DNA of 62,319 nt from Pseudomonadota bacterium (GTDB lineage: Bacteria; Pseudomonadota; Alphaproteobacteria; Rhodobacterales; Rhodobacteraceae): the NCBI GenBank assembly GCA_963205075.1, contig CAUJIU010000032.1, forward strand, positions 1 to 62,319, written 5' to 3'. The position numbers were made by a program, and so were the translations under genes. The notes under the pieces are model-generated. The model saw only the letters and a program-made list of their open reading frames with translations, was not told where the DNA came from and did no database searches. Of this stretch, positions 35,842 through 43,711 are shown in pieces. Position 1 is the first letter of the stretch; each line of letters begins with the position of its first letter.

Positions 35842-37863
35842 ATGACCCGCGACCCCCGTTTCGACATCCTGTTCGAGCCGGTCCGTATCGGCCCGGTGAC
35901 GGCGCCCAACCGCTTCTACCAGGTGCCCCATTGCACCGGCATGGGCAACCTGCACCCAAGGACGCTGGCCGTGATGCGCGGGGTCAAGGCCGAGGGGGGC
36001 TGGGGGGTGGTCAACACCGAATATTGCTCGATCCATCCCAGCTCGGACGACACCCACGCCCCCTACGCCTCGCTCTGGGACGAGGGCGACGTGCGCAACA
36101 TGGCCGCGATGACCGAGGCGGTGCACGCCCATGGCGCGCTGGCCGGGGTCGAGCTGTGGCATGGCGGCCAGCGGTCCTCGAACGTGCTGAGCCGCGAGGC
36201 ACCGCTGGGGCCCGACAGCATGATGGGCGAGCGCAACCCCTGGCAGAGCCAGCGGATGGACCTTGAAGATATCCGCAACCTGCGCGACTGGCACCGCGCG
36301 GCGGCGCGGCGGGCGCTCGAGGCGGGGTTCGACATCGTCTATGTCTATGCCGCCCACACCTATCTGCTGACCCAGTTCCTTGACGCCTCGACCAACCGCC
36401 GCAGCGACGAATATGGCGGCGAGGCCATGGCCCGCGCCCGGCTGTTCTTCGAGTTGCTGGAGGACACGCGCGAGATCGTGGATGGCCGCGCGGCGGTGGC
36501 CACACGGATCGAGGTCTATGACGAAAGCGGGGCAGGCAAGGATGCGCGGGCCGAGATCCTGGCCCGCGCCGCGCCGCTGGTGGACCTCTTCGATGTCACG
36601 GTGCCGGATTACGGGGTCGAGATGGGCCCCTCGCGCTTTTTCGGCGAGGCGGAGCTGGAAGGCCATGTCGCCCATGTCCGGGCGCTGACCGGCAAGCCGG
36701 TGGTCAGCGTCGGCCGCTTCACCAGCCCCGAGACCATGCTGGGCCAGGTCCGGCGCGGGGTGCTGGACCTGATCGGCGCGGCGCGGCCCTCGATCGCCGA
36801 CCCGTTCCTGCCGGCCAAGATCCGCGAAGGCCGCCTGGACGATATCCGCGAATGCATCGGCTGCAACATCTGCTACGCGCATGACTGGCTGGGCGCGCCG
36901 ATCCGCTGCACCCAGAACCCGACCATGGGCGAGGAATGGCGGCGCGGCTGGCACCCCGAGCACGCGCCGGCGGTGACGGGCCGGGCCGATCCGGTGCTGG
37001 TGGTGGGTGCCGGTCCGGCGGGGCTGGAGGCGGCGCTGACCCTGGGGCGGCGCGGGGTCCCGGTGCTGCTGGCCGAGGCCGAGAACGAGCCCGGCGGGCG
37101 GGTGACGCTTGAAGCCGGGCTGCCCGGCCTGACCGAATGGGGACGGGTGCGCGACTGGCGGGTGCACCAGATCGGCAAGCTGGCCGAGGTGGAGCTTTAC
37201 CGCGCCTCGCGGATGGACCGCGCCTCGGTGCTGGAGACCGGGGTCCGGCATGTGATCGTCGCCACCGGCAGCCTCTGGCGCAGCGACGGGCGCGGCCGCA
37301 GCCACCCGGCCGGGGCCGCGAGTTTCGCCGATGCGCGCACCATGACGCCGGACGCGATCCTGCGCGGCGCGCGGCCCGGGGGCCCAGTGGTGATCTTTGA
37401 CGACGAAGAATACCACATCGCCGCCGGTATCGCCGACATGCTGGCAGGCGAGGGGCTTGAGGTGACCTATGTCACCCCCGGCAAGGTCGCCGCCGAATGG
37501 GCGATCTTCACCACCGAGCAGGCGCAGTTGCAGGCCCGCCTGATCGAGCGGGGCGTCAGGATCGTCACCTCGACCGTGGTGACCGGCCTTGGCGACGGGA
37601 CGGCGGAACTGGCCTGCGCCTTTACCGGCGCGGTGACGCAGGTGGCCTGCGCGGGCTTCGTGCCGGTGACCTCGCGCGAGCCCTCCGACGGGCTCTGGCA
37701 CGCGCTGCGGGATGCCGGGCTTGCCACGCTGGTGCGCGCGGGCGATGCGCGCGCGCCGGGGCTGATCGCCCACGCGGTCCATGACGGCCACCACGCCGCC
37801 CGCGCCCACCTGACCCCGGCCGGGGACATGGTGGCGCAGCGCGACCGTGTGGTGATCGGCTAG
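35842..37863 (+). CDS. Trimethylamine dehydrogenase-like iron-sulfur flavoprotein
   Basis: Amine dehydrogenase-type protein of 673 residues. The N-terminal old-yellow-enzyme barrel carries the cysteine that binds FMN covalently in trimethylamine dehydrogenase (RFYQVPHC, C31), the tyrosine of its substrate bowl (NTEYCSI, Y61) and the YxxH pair in YVYAAH. One [4Fe-4S] cluster is formed by CIGCNICYAHDW and a fourth cysteine in IRCTQNP. A C-terminal half with GAGPAGLEAA is the ADP/FAD-like domain. The segment corresponding to the bowl tryptophan and catalytic aspartate of TMADH (before GPSRF) is three residues shorter and lacks both, so trimethylamine itself is unlikely. It probably oxidatively demethylates another N-methyl amine, perhaps a product of the MttB proteins before it. 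Confidence 0.85.
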   Translation: MTRDPRFDILFEPVRIGPVTAPNRFYQVPHCTGMGNLHPRTLAVMRGVKAEGGWGVVNTEYCSIHPSSDDTHAPYASLWDEGDVRNMAAMTEAVHAHGALAGVELWHGGQRSSNVLSREAPLGPDSMMGERNPWQSQRMDLEDIRNLRDWHRAAARRALEAGFDIVYVYAAHTYLLTQFLDASTNRRSDEYGGEAMARARLFFELLEDTREIVDGRAAVATRIEVYDESGAGKDARAEILARAAPLVDLFDVTVPDYGVEMGPSRFFGEAELEGHVAHVRALTGKPVVSVGRFTSPETMLGQVRRGVLDLIGAARPSIADPFLPAKIREGRLDDIRECIGCNICYAHDWLGAPIRCTQNPTMGEEWRRGWHPEHAPAVTGRADPVLVVGAGPAGLEAALTLGRRGVPVLLAEAENEPGGRVTLEAGLPGLTEWGRVRDWRVHQIGKLAEVELYRASRMDRASVLETGVRHVIVATGSLWRSDGRGRSHPAGAASFADARTMTPDAILRGARPGGPVVIFDDEEYHIAAGIADMLAGEGLEVTYVTPGKVAAEWAIFTTEQAQLQARLIERGVRIVTSTVVTGLGDGTAELACAFTGAVTQVACAGFVPVTSREPSDGLWHALRDAGLATLVRAGDARAPGLIAHAVHDGHHAARAHLTPAGDMVAQRDRVVIG

Positions 37864-37865
37864 GA

Positions 37866-39014
37866 TCAGCCCAGCAAACCGCGGGCCGCGAGGTTGCGCA
37901 TCAGGTGGCTGGCGCCAAAGCGCCATTCCGGGCATTCGGTGGCAAGGCGCACGGTGTTGGTCAGCCGGCCAAGGCCGGGCGAAGAAATCGTCACTCGGTC
38001 GCCAAGCTTGTGGGTGAAGCCCTCGCCCGGAACGTCCCGATCCTGGGTCGGGGCAAACAGGGTGCCAAGGTAGAGCATGATCCCGTCGGGATACTGGTGA
38101 TGGCGGCCAAGCGTCTGGCGCACCAGGTCCTCGGGGTCGCGGCTGATTTCCTTCATCGAGCTGTGGCCGTCCATCACGAAGCCGTCCGGCCCCTCGACCC
38201 GCAGGTCAAGCTCCGCGCGGCGCACGTCATCGAGCGTGAAGTCATCCCCGAACAGGCGGATCATCGGCCCGATCGCGGCGGAGGCGTTGTTGTCCTTGGC
38301 CTTGGACAGCAGGAGCGCCGAGCGGCCCTCGACATCGCGCAGGTTCACGTCATTGCCCAGCGTCGCGCCGACGATCCGGCCCCGCGACGACACGGCCAGC
38401 ACCACCTCGGGCTCGGGGTTGTTCCAGGTCGAGATCGGGTGCAGCCCGACATCGGCACCGGGACCGACCGCCGAGAGGACCTGCGCCTTGGAAAACACCT
38501 CGGCATCGGGGCCGATGCCAACCTCGAGATACTGGCTCCAGAGCCCCTCGGAAATCAGCGTGGCCTTGATCCGGGCGGCCTCGGGCGAGCCGGCGCGCAG
38601 GTTGCGCAGCGAGCCGCCGATGGCCGCGCCGACCCGGGCGCGGATCGCCTCGGCGGCGCGCGGGTCGCCCGAGGCGCGCTCCTCTATCACCCGCTCGACC
38701 ATCGACTGCGCGAAGGTGACGCCGCAGGCCTTGATCGATTGCAGGTCGCAAGGTGCAAGGAAATAGGGCGCGGACCCGCCGACCGGGGCCGCGCAGAGCG
38801 ACGCGAAGCTGCCAAGGCTGTCACCCGGCGCGTTGCGGACATATCCGCCCGGGTCATCCATCTCGCAGATGTCGCGCACAAGGGGTGCTGCGGGGCTGGT
38901 GATGTCGATCACCTCGCCGCCGCGCAGGGTAACGGCGCAGGGCCCGATTCCGGGGCGCTCGACCCGGCCCAGAAACGTGCCGGTCTGTTCATGTTCGGTC
39001 AGGAAGGTGGTCAT
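37866..39014 (-). CDS. FAH-family protein with N-terminal extension, possible 2-keto-3-deoxy sugar-acid dehydratase
   Basis: Member of the fumarylacetoacetate hydrolase family, 382 residues, longer than the 280-residue type found at 49650. The length and the GLHPISTWNNPEPEVVLAVSS and NDVNLRDVEGRSALLLSKAKD motifs recall the XylX group, which dehydrates 2-keto-3-deoxypentonates to alpha-ketoglutarate semialdehyde. Metal-binding acidic residues would be in the NNPEPEV stretch. The start MTTFLTEHEQ was chosen because the longer frame has no similarity. It diverges from a GntR regulator gene with a FadR-type site between, so that regulator probably controls it. Its stop is two bases from that of the convergent flavoprotein gene. 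Confidence 0.75.
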   Translation of the reverse strand: MTTFLTEHEQTGTFLGRVERPGIGPCAVTLRGGEVIDITSPAAPLVRDICEMDDPGGYVRNAPGDSLGSFASLCAAPVGGSAPYFLAPCDLQSIKACGVTFAQSMVERVIEERASGDPRAAEAIRARVGAAIGGSLRNLRAGSPEAARIKATLISEGLWSQYLEVGIGPDAEVFSKAQVLSAVGPGADVGLHPISTWNNPEPEVVLAVSSRGRIVGATLGNDVNLRDVEGRSALLLSKAKDNNASAAIGPMIRLFGDDFTLDDVRRAELDLRVEGPDGFVMDGHSSMKEISRDPEDLVRQTLGRHHQYPDGIMLYLGTLFAPTQDRDVPGEGFTHKLGDRVTISSPGLGRLTNTVRLATECPEWRFGASHLMRNLAARGLLG

Positions 39015-39093
39015 GGGTCTCGCATCCTTGGGGCCCGGGATCAGGCGGCGGGCGATTCTGCCCCGATGCGCAAATCTATCGCGGGCGGGGAAT

Positions 39094-39104
39094 TTGTCCA
39101 ACAA
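39094..39104. promoter_or_regulatory. FadR-type GntR operator candidate
   Basis: TTGTCCAACAA fits the T-N-G-T-N3-A-C-N-A pattern bound by FadR-subfamily GntR regulators. It lies in the 180-base divergent space between the FAH gene and a FadR-type GntR gene, the usual place for control of both. Confidence 0.55.
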
Positions 39105-39194
39105 TCCCATAAAATCGCCAAAAGGCAATTCCTGCTGTTTCGCGCCGCACTGAATCCGCCTACCCTGACCCGGTCACTTGCAGGGAAACGGGGC

Positions 39195-39902
39195 ATGGCC
39201 AGGTTCAGGCAGATCGATCGCGGCGGGCCGCTGCCTGACCTGATCGCGGCTCAGATCATGGCGCAGCTGCGCAGCGGCGAGCTGAGGGAAGGCGACGCGC
39301 TGCCGACCGAAACCGCGCTGGCCGGGATGCTGGGCGTCAGCCGCAACGTGGTGCGCGAGGCCATCGCCAGGCTGCGCTCGGACGGGGTCATCGACACCCG
39401 GCAGGGGCGCGGCGCGGTGATCCGGCCACTGTCAGAACGCGCCACCTTTCGGATCGACACGGCGGCGCTGGGCAGTATCGAGAACCTCGTGGACCTGTTC
39501 GAGCTGCGCGGACTTCTGGAGATCGACGCGGCGGGCATCGCCGCCCGGCGGCGCAGCGATACCGATCTGGCCGCCATGGAGGCCGCAATCGACGCCATGG
39601 CGGGGGCCAGCGAGTTTGACGAATTGCAGCTGGAAGCCGATGCGCGCTTTCACCGCAGCCTGGGTCAGGCCACGCGCAACGGCTATCTGTCGACCATCAT
39701 CGACTACCTCTCGTCCCGGCTCAAGGAAACCACCCGCGCAACCGGCCGGGTCTATACGCGGGACGACCTGATCGACGTGACCATCGGCGAACATCGCCGG
39801 GTGTTCGACGCGGTGAAGTCCGGCGACGCCGAGGCGGCGCGCGCCGCCATGGCCGGCCACATCAGGGGCGCGGCGGCGCGGCTGGGAGTGCCGTTACCCT
39901 AG
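39195..39902 (+). CDS. GntR-family regulator, FadR subfamily with FCD domain
   Basis: DNA-binding regulator of 235 residues. The winged helix covers about residues 12-78 (LREGDALPTETALAGMLGVS, then NVVREAIARLRSDGVIDT). The FCD ligand domain fills the rest; its metal-binding pattern has the aspartate in EADARFHRSLG and the histidine in GEHRRVFDAVKSGD. FCD regulators usually sense organic or sugar acids. It diverges from the FAH-family gene and faces the convergent SDR gene. The start MARFRQIDRGG is preceded by a purine-rich site; longer frames upstream are not supported. Confidence 0.85.
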   Translation: MARFRQIDRGGPLPDLIAAQIMAQLRSGELREGDALPTETALAGMLGVSRNVVREAIARLRSDGVIDTRQGRGAVIRPLSERATFRIDTAALGSIENLVDLFELRGLLEIDAAGIAARRRSDTDLAAMEAAIDAMAGASEFDELQLEADARFHRSLGQATRNGYLSTIIDYLSSRLKETTRATGRVYTRDDLIDVTIGEHRRVFDAVKSGDAEAARAAMAGHIRGAAARLGVPLP

Positions 39903-39934
39903 GCCAACCCTTGGCACTGTCCGGCGGCCGACCC

Positions 39935-40693
39935 TCAGGACCAGCCGGCATCGACCACAAAGGTCTGGTTGGTCACCGCCCGCGCGCTGTCGGAGGCCAA
40001 CATCAGCACCACCCCGGCGATGTCCTCCGGCTCGATGAACCGCTTGAGGCACTGGCTGGCCATGACGGCGGCGTGCAGTTCGGGGGTCAGCCACTTCTCG
40101 ACCTGCCGCGCCGTGCGCACAAAGCCCGGCAGCACGCAGTTCACCCGGATGCCATCGGGGCCGAGGTCGCGCGCCAGCGCATGGGTCAGGCCCTCGATGG
40201 CGGCCTTGGCCGCGACATAGGCCGGGGCGTCCTGCAACCCGACGCGCCAGGCAATCGAGCTCATGTTGACGATCGCGCCCTGCTGCCGGCGCCGCATGGA
40301 CGGGACCACCGCCTGCGCCGCGAAGAACTGGTGGTCAAGGTTGACGGCCATGCGCTCGCGCCAATAGGCGGGGCTGACATCCTCGATGCGGTGCCGGTCG
40401 TCATGGGCGGCGTTGTTGACCAGCACATCGAACTCGCCCAGCTCGGCGGCGGCCTGGCTGAAGCCATAGGACAGCGCGTCGCTGTCGGTCAGGTCCAGCG
40501 TCACCGACCGCGCGCCCTGACCCAGCTCCGCCTCCAGCTGCCTGCCGGCCGCGGCGTTGATGTCGAAAATGGCCACGCGGGCGCCCTGGCGGTGAAACGC
40601 CGCCGCTATGGCCGCGCCGATGCCGCTGGCGCCGCCGGTGACGGCGACGGACTTGCCCGCGAGGTCGGGATAAACCGCCGTGCCGCCGGTCAA
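39935..40693 (-). CDS. SDR-family sugar 1-dehydrogenase, galactose dehydrogenase-like (TTG start)
   Basis: Short-chain dehydrogenase of 252 residues with a complete active site: TGGASGIG, NNAA, a serine in NMSSIAW, and YVAAK. It resembles rhizobial D-galactose/L-arabinose dehydrogenases at the C-terminal SQCLKRFIEPEDIAGVV and is related to the SDR at 11102, which has lost the lysine. It would oxidise an imported aldose to a lactone. The start is TTG inside TTGA, overlapping the ATPase stop; no ATG lies between the overlap and the nucleotide-binding motif. It is last in the leftward importer operon. The substrate is inferred. Confidence 0.8.
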   Translation of the reverse strand: MTGGTAVYPDLAGKSVAVTGGASGIGAAIAAAFHRQGARVAIFDINAAAGRQLEAELGQGARSVTLDLTDSDALSYGFSQAAAELGEFDVLVNNAAHDDRHRIEDVSPAYWRERMAVNLDHQFFAAQAVVPSMRRRQQGAIVNMSSIAWRVGLQDAPAYVAAKAAIEGLTHALARDLGPDGIRVNCVLPGFVRTARQVEKWLTPELHAAVMASQCLKRFIEPEDIAGVVLMLASDSARAVTNQTFVVDAGWS

Positions 40694-41799
40694 AGCCGCA
40701 GCTCGGTGGCGGGATCGAACAGGCAGACCTTGTTCATGTCGACGGCCAGGCCGATGACCGCGCCTTCGGCGGGCGCATCGTCGGGCTCGCAGGAAACCAC
40801 GGCGGTCTGACCGGCGATGCGGGTCATCAGGATGGTCTCGGAGCCGGTCGGCTCGATCAGGTCGACCATGGCCGAAACGATCACCGACCGTTCGCCCCGG
40901 CGCTCGGCGCGCTGCTCCTGCGGGGCGCTGAAATGCTCGGGCCGGACGCCGAAGATGACCTTCTGGCCAGGGCGGAGCCCGCCGGCCCGGCCCTCGGGCA
41001 AGGGCAGGACCGCGCCGTCGCCGCCATCGAGCACCACGCCCCGCGCCCCATCGCTTTCACCGATGGTGGCGGAAAGGAAGTTCATGTTGGGCGAACCCAT
41101 GAACCCGGCCACGAACTTGTTGACCGGCTGCTCGTAGATGGTCTTGGGCGTGTCGTATTGCTGCAGGACACCCTTGTACATGACCGCGATCCGGCTCGCC
41201 AGGGTCATGGCCTCGATCTGGTCATGGGTGACGTAGACCGTGGTCTTGCCGACGCTCTGGTGCAGCTTCTTGATCTCGGTGCGCATCTCGATCCGCAGCT
41301 TGGCGTCGAGGTTCGACAGGGGCTCGTCGAACAGGATCAGCTTGGGGTCGCGCACCAGCGCCCGGCCCATGGCGACGCGCTGCCGCTGGCCGCCTGATAG
41401 CTGGCTGGGCTTGCGGTTCAGCAGCGGCTCGATCTGCAACAGGGCCGCCACGCGGGCGATGGTCTCGGCCTGCTCCGCCTTGGGAATGCGGCGGCTTTCC
41501 ATGCCGAAGGACATGTTCTCGCGCACCGTCATGGTCGGGTAGAGCGCGTAGGACTGGAACACCATGGCGATGTCGCGGTCCTTGGGGGCCTCGTCATTGA
41601 CCAGCCGGTCCTCGATGCGGATCTCGCCCGAGGTGACGCTTTCCAGCCCGGCGATCATCGACAGGAGGGTCGACTTGCCGCAGCCCGACGGCCCGACCAG
41701 CGCGACGAACTCGCCCGATTCCGCCTCAAGGTTGATGTTCTTGAGAACCTCGACGCCGCCGTAGCTCTTGCGCAGATCCTTGATCAGCAATGATGACAT
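40690..41799 (-). CDS. Sugar ABC transporter ATP-binding protein (UgpC/MsmX type), second importer
   Basis: ATPase of 369 residues. Walker [12 protein letters not shown], signature LSGGQRQRVAMG, Walker B LILFDEPLSNLD and VTHDQIEAMT are all present. The C-terminal regulatory domain holds FGVRPEHFS. It follows two permease genes and the binding-protein gene on the same strand, so it very probably completes that importer. It overlaps the following SDR gene by TTGA. It is clearly related to, but distinct from, the ATPase at 3911. Confidence 0.87.
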   Translation of the reverse strand: MSSLLIKDLRKSYGGVEVLKNINLEAESGEFVALVGPSGCGKSTLLSMIAGLESVTSGEIRIEDRLVNDEAPKDRDIAMVFQSYALYPTMTVRENMSFGMESRRIPKAEQAETIARVAALLQIEPLLNRKPSQLSGGQRQRVAMGRALVRDPKLILFDEPLSNLDAKLRIEMRTEIKKLHQSVGKTTVYVTHDQIEAMTLASRIAVMYKGVLQQYDTPKTIYEQPVNKFVAGFMGSPNMNFLSATIGESDGARGVVLDGGDGAVLPLPEGRAGGLRPGQKVIFGVRPEHFSAPQEQRAERRGERSVIVSAMVDLIEPTGSETILMTRIAGQTAVVSCEPDDAPAEGAVIGLAVDMNKVCLFDPATELRL

Positions 41800-41814
41800 G
41801 TCTTTGCTCGCTTT

Positions 41815-42714
41815 CTATTTCACTGCGCCCTGGGTCAGGCCACGGACAAAGTATTTGCCGCCGACCAGGTAGATGATCAGGGGCGGGATGGCCGACATCA
41901 GCACGGCGGCGGCCTCGACATTGTAGTGGCGCTCGCCGGTCCCGGACCCCGAGAAGGCCACGATGGCCGAGGTGATGGGCTGGTTGGCCCCCGAGGTGAA
42001 GACGGTGCCGAACAGGAACTCGTTCCAGATGCCGGTGAACTGCCAGATCACGGTCACGATCAGGATCGGCGGCGACAGCGGCAGGATGATCCGCCGGAAG
42101 ATGCGCCAAAAGCCGGCCCCGTCGATCCGCGCCGCCTTGATCAGGTCGTCGGGGATGTTGATGAAATAGTTGCGGCAGAACAGGGTGGTAAAGGACAGGC
42201 CCTGGATGGTGTGGATCAGCACCAGACCCGAGATGGTGTTCGACAGCCCCAGATTGCCCAGCACGAAGGCCCAGGGCAACAGGGTCATCTGTGCGGGCAG
42301 GAACACGCCCAGCGTCACCACGCCGAAGATGAAGTTGGCCCCCTTGAAGCGCCATTTCGACAGGATGTAGCCGTTCACCAGCCCGATCGCCGTGGACAGG
42401 ATCGTCGCCGGAACCGCCATCATCAGCGAGTTCTGGTAGAAACGCGAAACCCCCTCGCAGGTGCCGCCGATGCAGAAGCTGCCCCAGGCCTCGGCCCAAT
42501 GCGAGAATGTGACCGATTCCGGCCAGGCGATGAAGCCTTCGCGCACGATGGCGTCCAGCGGGCGCAACGTGTTGAGAAAGATGATGACGACCGGCAGCAG
42601 ATACATCAGCGCAAAGCCGGTGAGGCAGAGGTAGATGATCGTCTTGGAGGTCAGCTGGCGCCGGCGGCTGCCGGTGGCCAGCGGGTTGAACTCGATATGC
42701 GCGGCTTCAGCCAT
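41815..42714 (-). CDS. Sugar ABC transporter permease, MalG/GtsC type
   Basis: Permease of 299 residues with six membrane segments, the first being IIYLCLTGFALMYLLPVVIIF. The EAA loop is DDLIKAARIDGAGFWRIFRRI followed by ILPLSPP. The C-terminal KYFVRGLTQGAVK is typical. It overlaps the preceding permease gene by eight bases and has GGGAG before its start. It acts with the permease at 42707 and the binding protein at 43712. Confidence 0.87.
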   Translation of the reverse strand: MAEAAHIEFNPLATGSRRRQLTSKTIIYLCLTGFALMYLLPVVIIFLNTLRPLDAIVREGFIAWPESVTFSHWAEAWGSFCIGGTCEGVSRFYQNSLMMAVPATILSTAIGLVNGYILSKWRFKGANFIFGVVTLGVFLPAQMTLLPWAFVLGNLGLSNTISGLVLIHTIQGLSFTTLFCRNYFINIPDDLIKAARIDGAGFWRIFRRIILPLSPPILIVTVIWQFTGIWNEFLFGTVFTSGANQPITSAIVAFSGSGTGERHYNVEAAAVLMSAIPPLIIYLVGGKYFVRGLTQGAVK

Positions 42715-43633
42715 GGTGGTCTCCCTGCTGGCGCGCGCGCCATCCGGTGTAGAGGGCGTAAGGGATCAGCACGAGGGCGAGCGCCACGAGGATCATCACC
42801 GCGGCGGCCGCGCCCTGGGCGATCTGGCCGCGCTGGAACATCAGGTCATAGACCACGATGGCCGGCACGGTGGTGGCAACGCCGGGCCCGCCCTGGGTCA
42901 GGGCGACGACAAGGTCATAGGTCTTGATGGCGAATTGCAGAAGCACCACCGCCACGGCCAGAAAGATCGGCCAGATCGTCGGCAGGATCACCCGCCGATA
43001 GGTGCGCGGCATCGAGGCGCCGTCGATCTGCGCCGCCTTGACCAGATCGCCGTCAACCGACCGCAAGCCGGCCAGGATCAGCGCCATGGCAAAGCCCGAA
43101 GCGTGCCAGATGCCGGTGAACACCACGACATAAAGCGCGAAGTCGCGGTCGGTGATCCAGTCGAACCGGGCCGAGATCCAGCCCAGATCGTGCAGCGCCA
43201 GCTCGACCCCGGTCTGGGGGTGGAAGATCCAGCGCCAGACGGTGCCGGTGACGATGAACGAGATCGCCAGCGGGTAGAGAAAGATGGTTCTCCAGACCGA
43301 TTCGAACTTGACCCTCTGGTCGATCAGGATCGCCAGCAGCGTGCCGACGACCAGCGAGCCGATCACGTAGAGGCTGCCGAACAGGAACAGGTTCTGGTAG
43401 GCGACGGTCCAGCGCCGGGAGGTCCAGAGCCGGACATATTCGCCAAATCCCGCATAGGTGGTATCCGGCAGCAGCGTGGAGTTGGAAACCGACATCCACA
43501 GCGTCCAGACCGAGAACAGGATCACATAGGCGATGGTCACCGCGATCGTCGGGATCAGGACCAGTTGCGGGGTATGGTCGGTCAGCCAACGCATCGGCGA
43601 TTGGCGAGACCGGCTGGATGGGTTCGGTGTCAT
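42707..43633 (-). CDS. Sugar ABC transporter permease, MalF/GtsB type
   Basis: Permease of 308 residues. Membrane segments begin at LVLIPTIAVTIAYVILF. The EAA loop reads GDLVKAAQIDGASMPRTYRRV, then ILPTIWPI. It follows the binding-protein gene after 78 bases that form a strong hairpin on the transcribed strand. Together with its partner it should import a mono- or oligosaccharide of the class taken up by GtsA-type systems. Confidence 0.87.
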   Translation of the reverse strand: MTPNPSSRSRQSPMRWLTDHTPQLVLIPTIAVTIAYVILFSVWTLWMSVSNSTLLPDTTYAGFGEYVRLWTSRRWTVAYQNLFLFGSLYVIGSLVVGTLLAILIDQRVKFESVWRTIFLYPLAISFIVTGTVWRWIFHPQTGVELALHDLGWISARFDWITDRDFALYVVVFTGIWHASGFAMALILAGLRSVDGDLVKAAQIDGASMPRTYRRVILPTIWPIFLAVAVVLLQFAIKTYDLVVALTQGGPGVATTVPAIVVYDLMFQRGQIAQGAAAAVMILVALALVLIPYALYTGWRARQQGDHHG

Positions 43634-43665
43634 GTGGTTCGCCCCGGATTTCGCGCCAGAAAGGT

Positions 43666-43701
43666 GCCTGCCGCGCCGCCCCGAAGGACCGCGCGACAGG
43701 C
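43666..43701 (-). terminator. UUCG-capped hairpin after the binding-protein gene (attenuator or mRNA stabiliser)
   Basis: In the transcript the arms GCCTGTCGCGC and GCGCGGCAGGC pair over 11 positions with one G-U pair. The inner 14 bases can pair further around a C(UUCG)G tetraloop. It lies ten bases after the binding-protein stop. No T-run follows. As in the galactoside operon, it probably protects or enriches the binding-protein end of the message. Confidence 0.55.
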
Positions 43702-43711
43702 TTGGGAGAGA

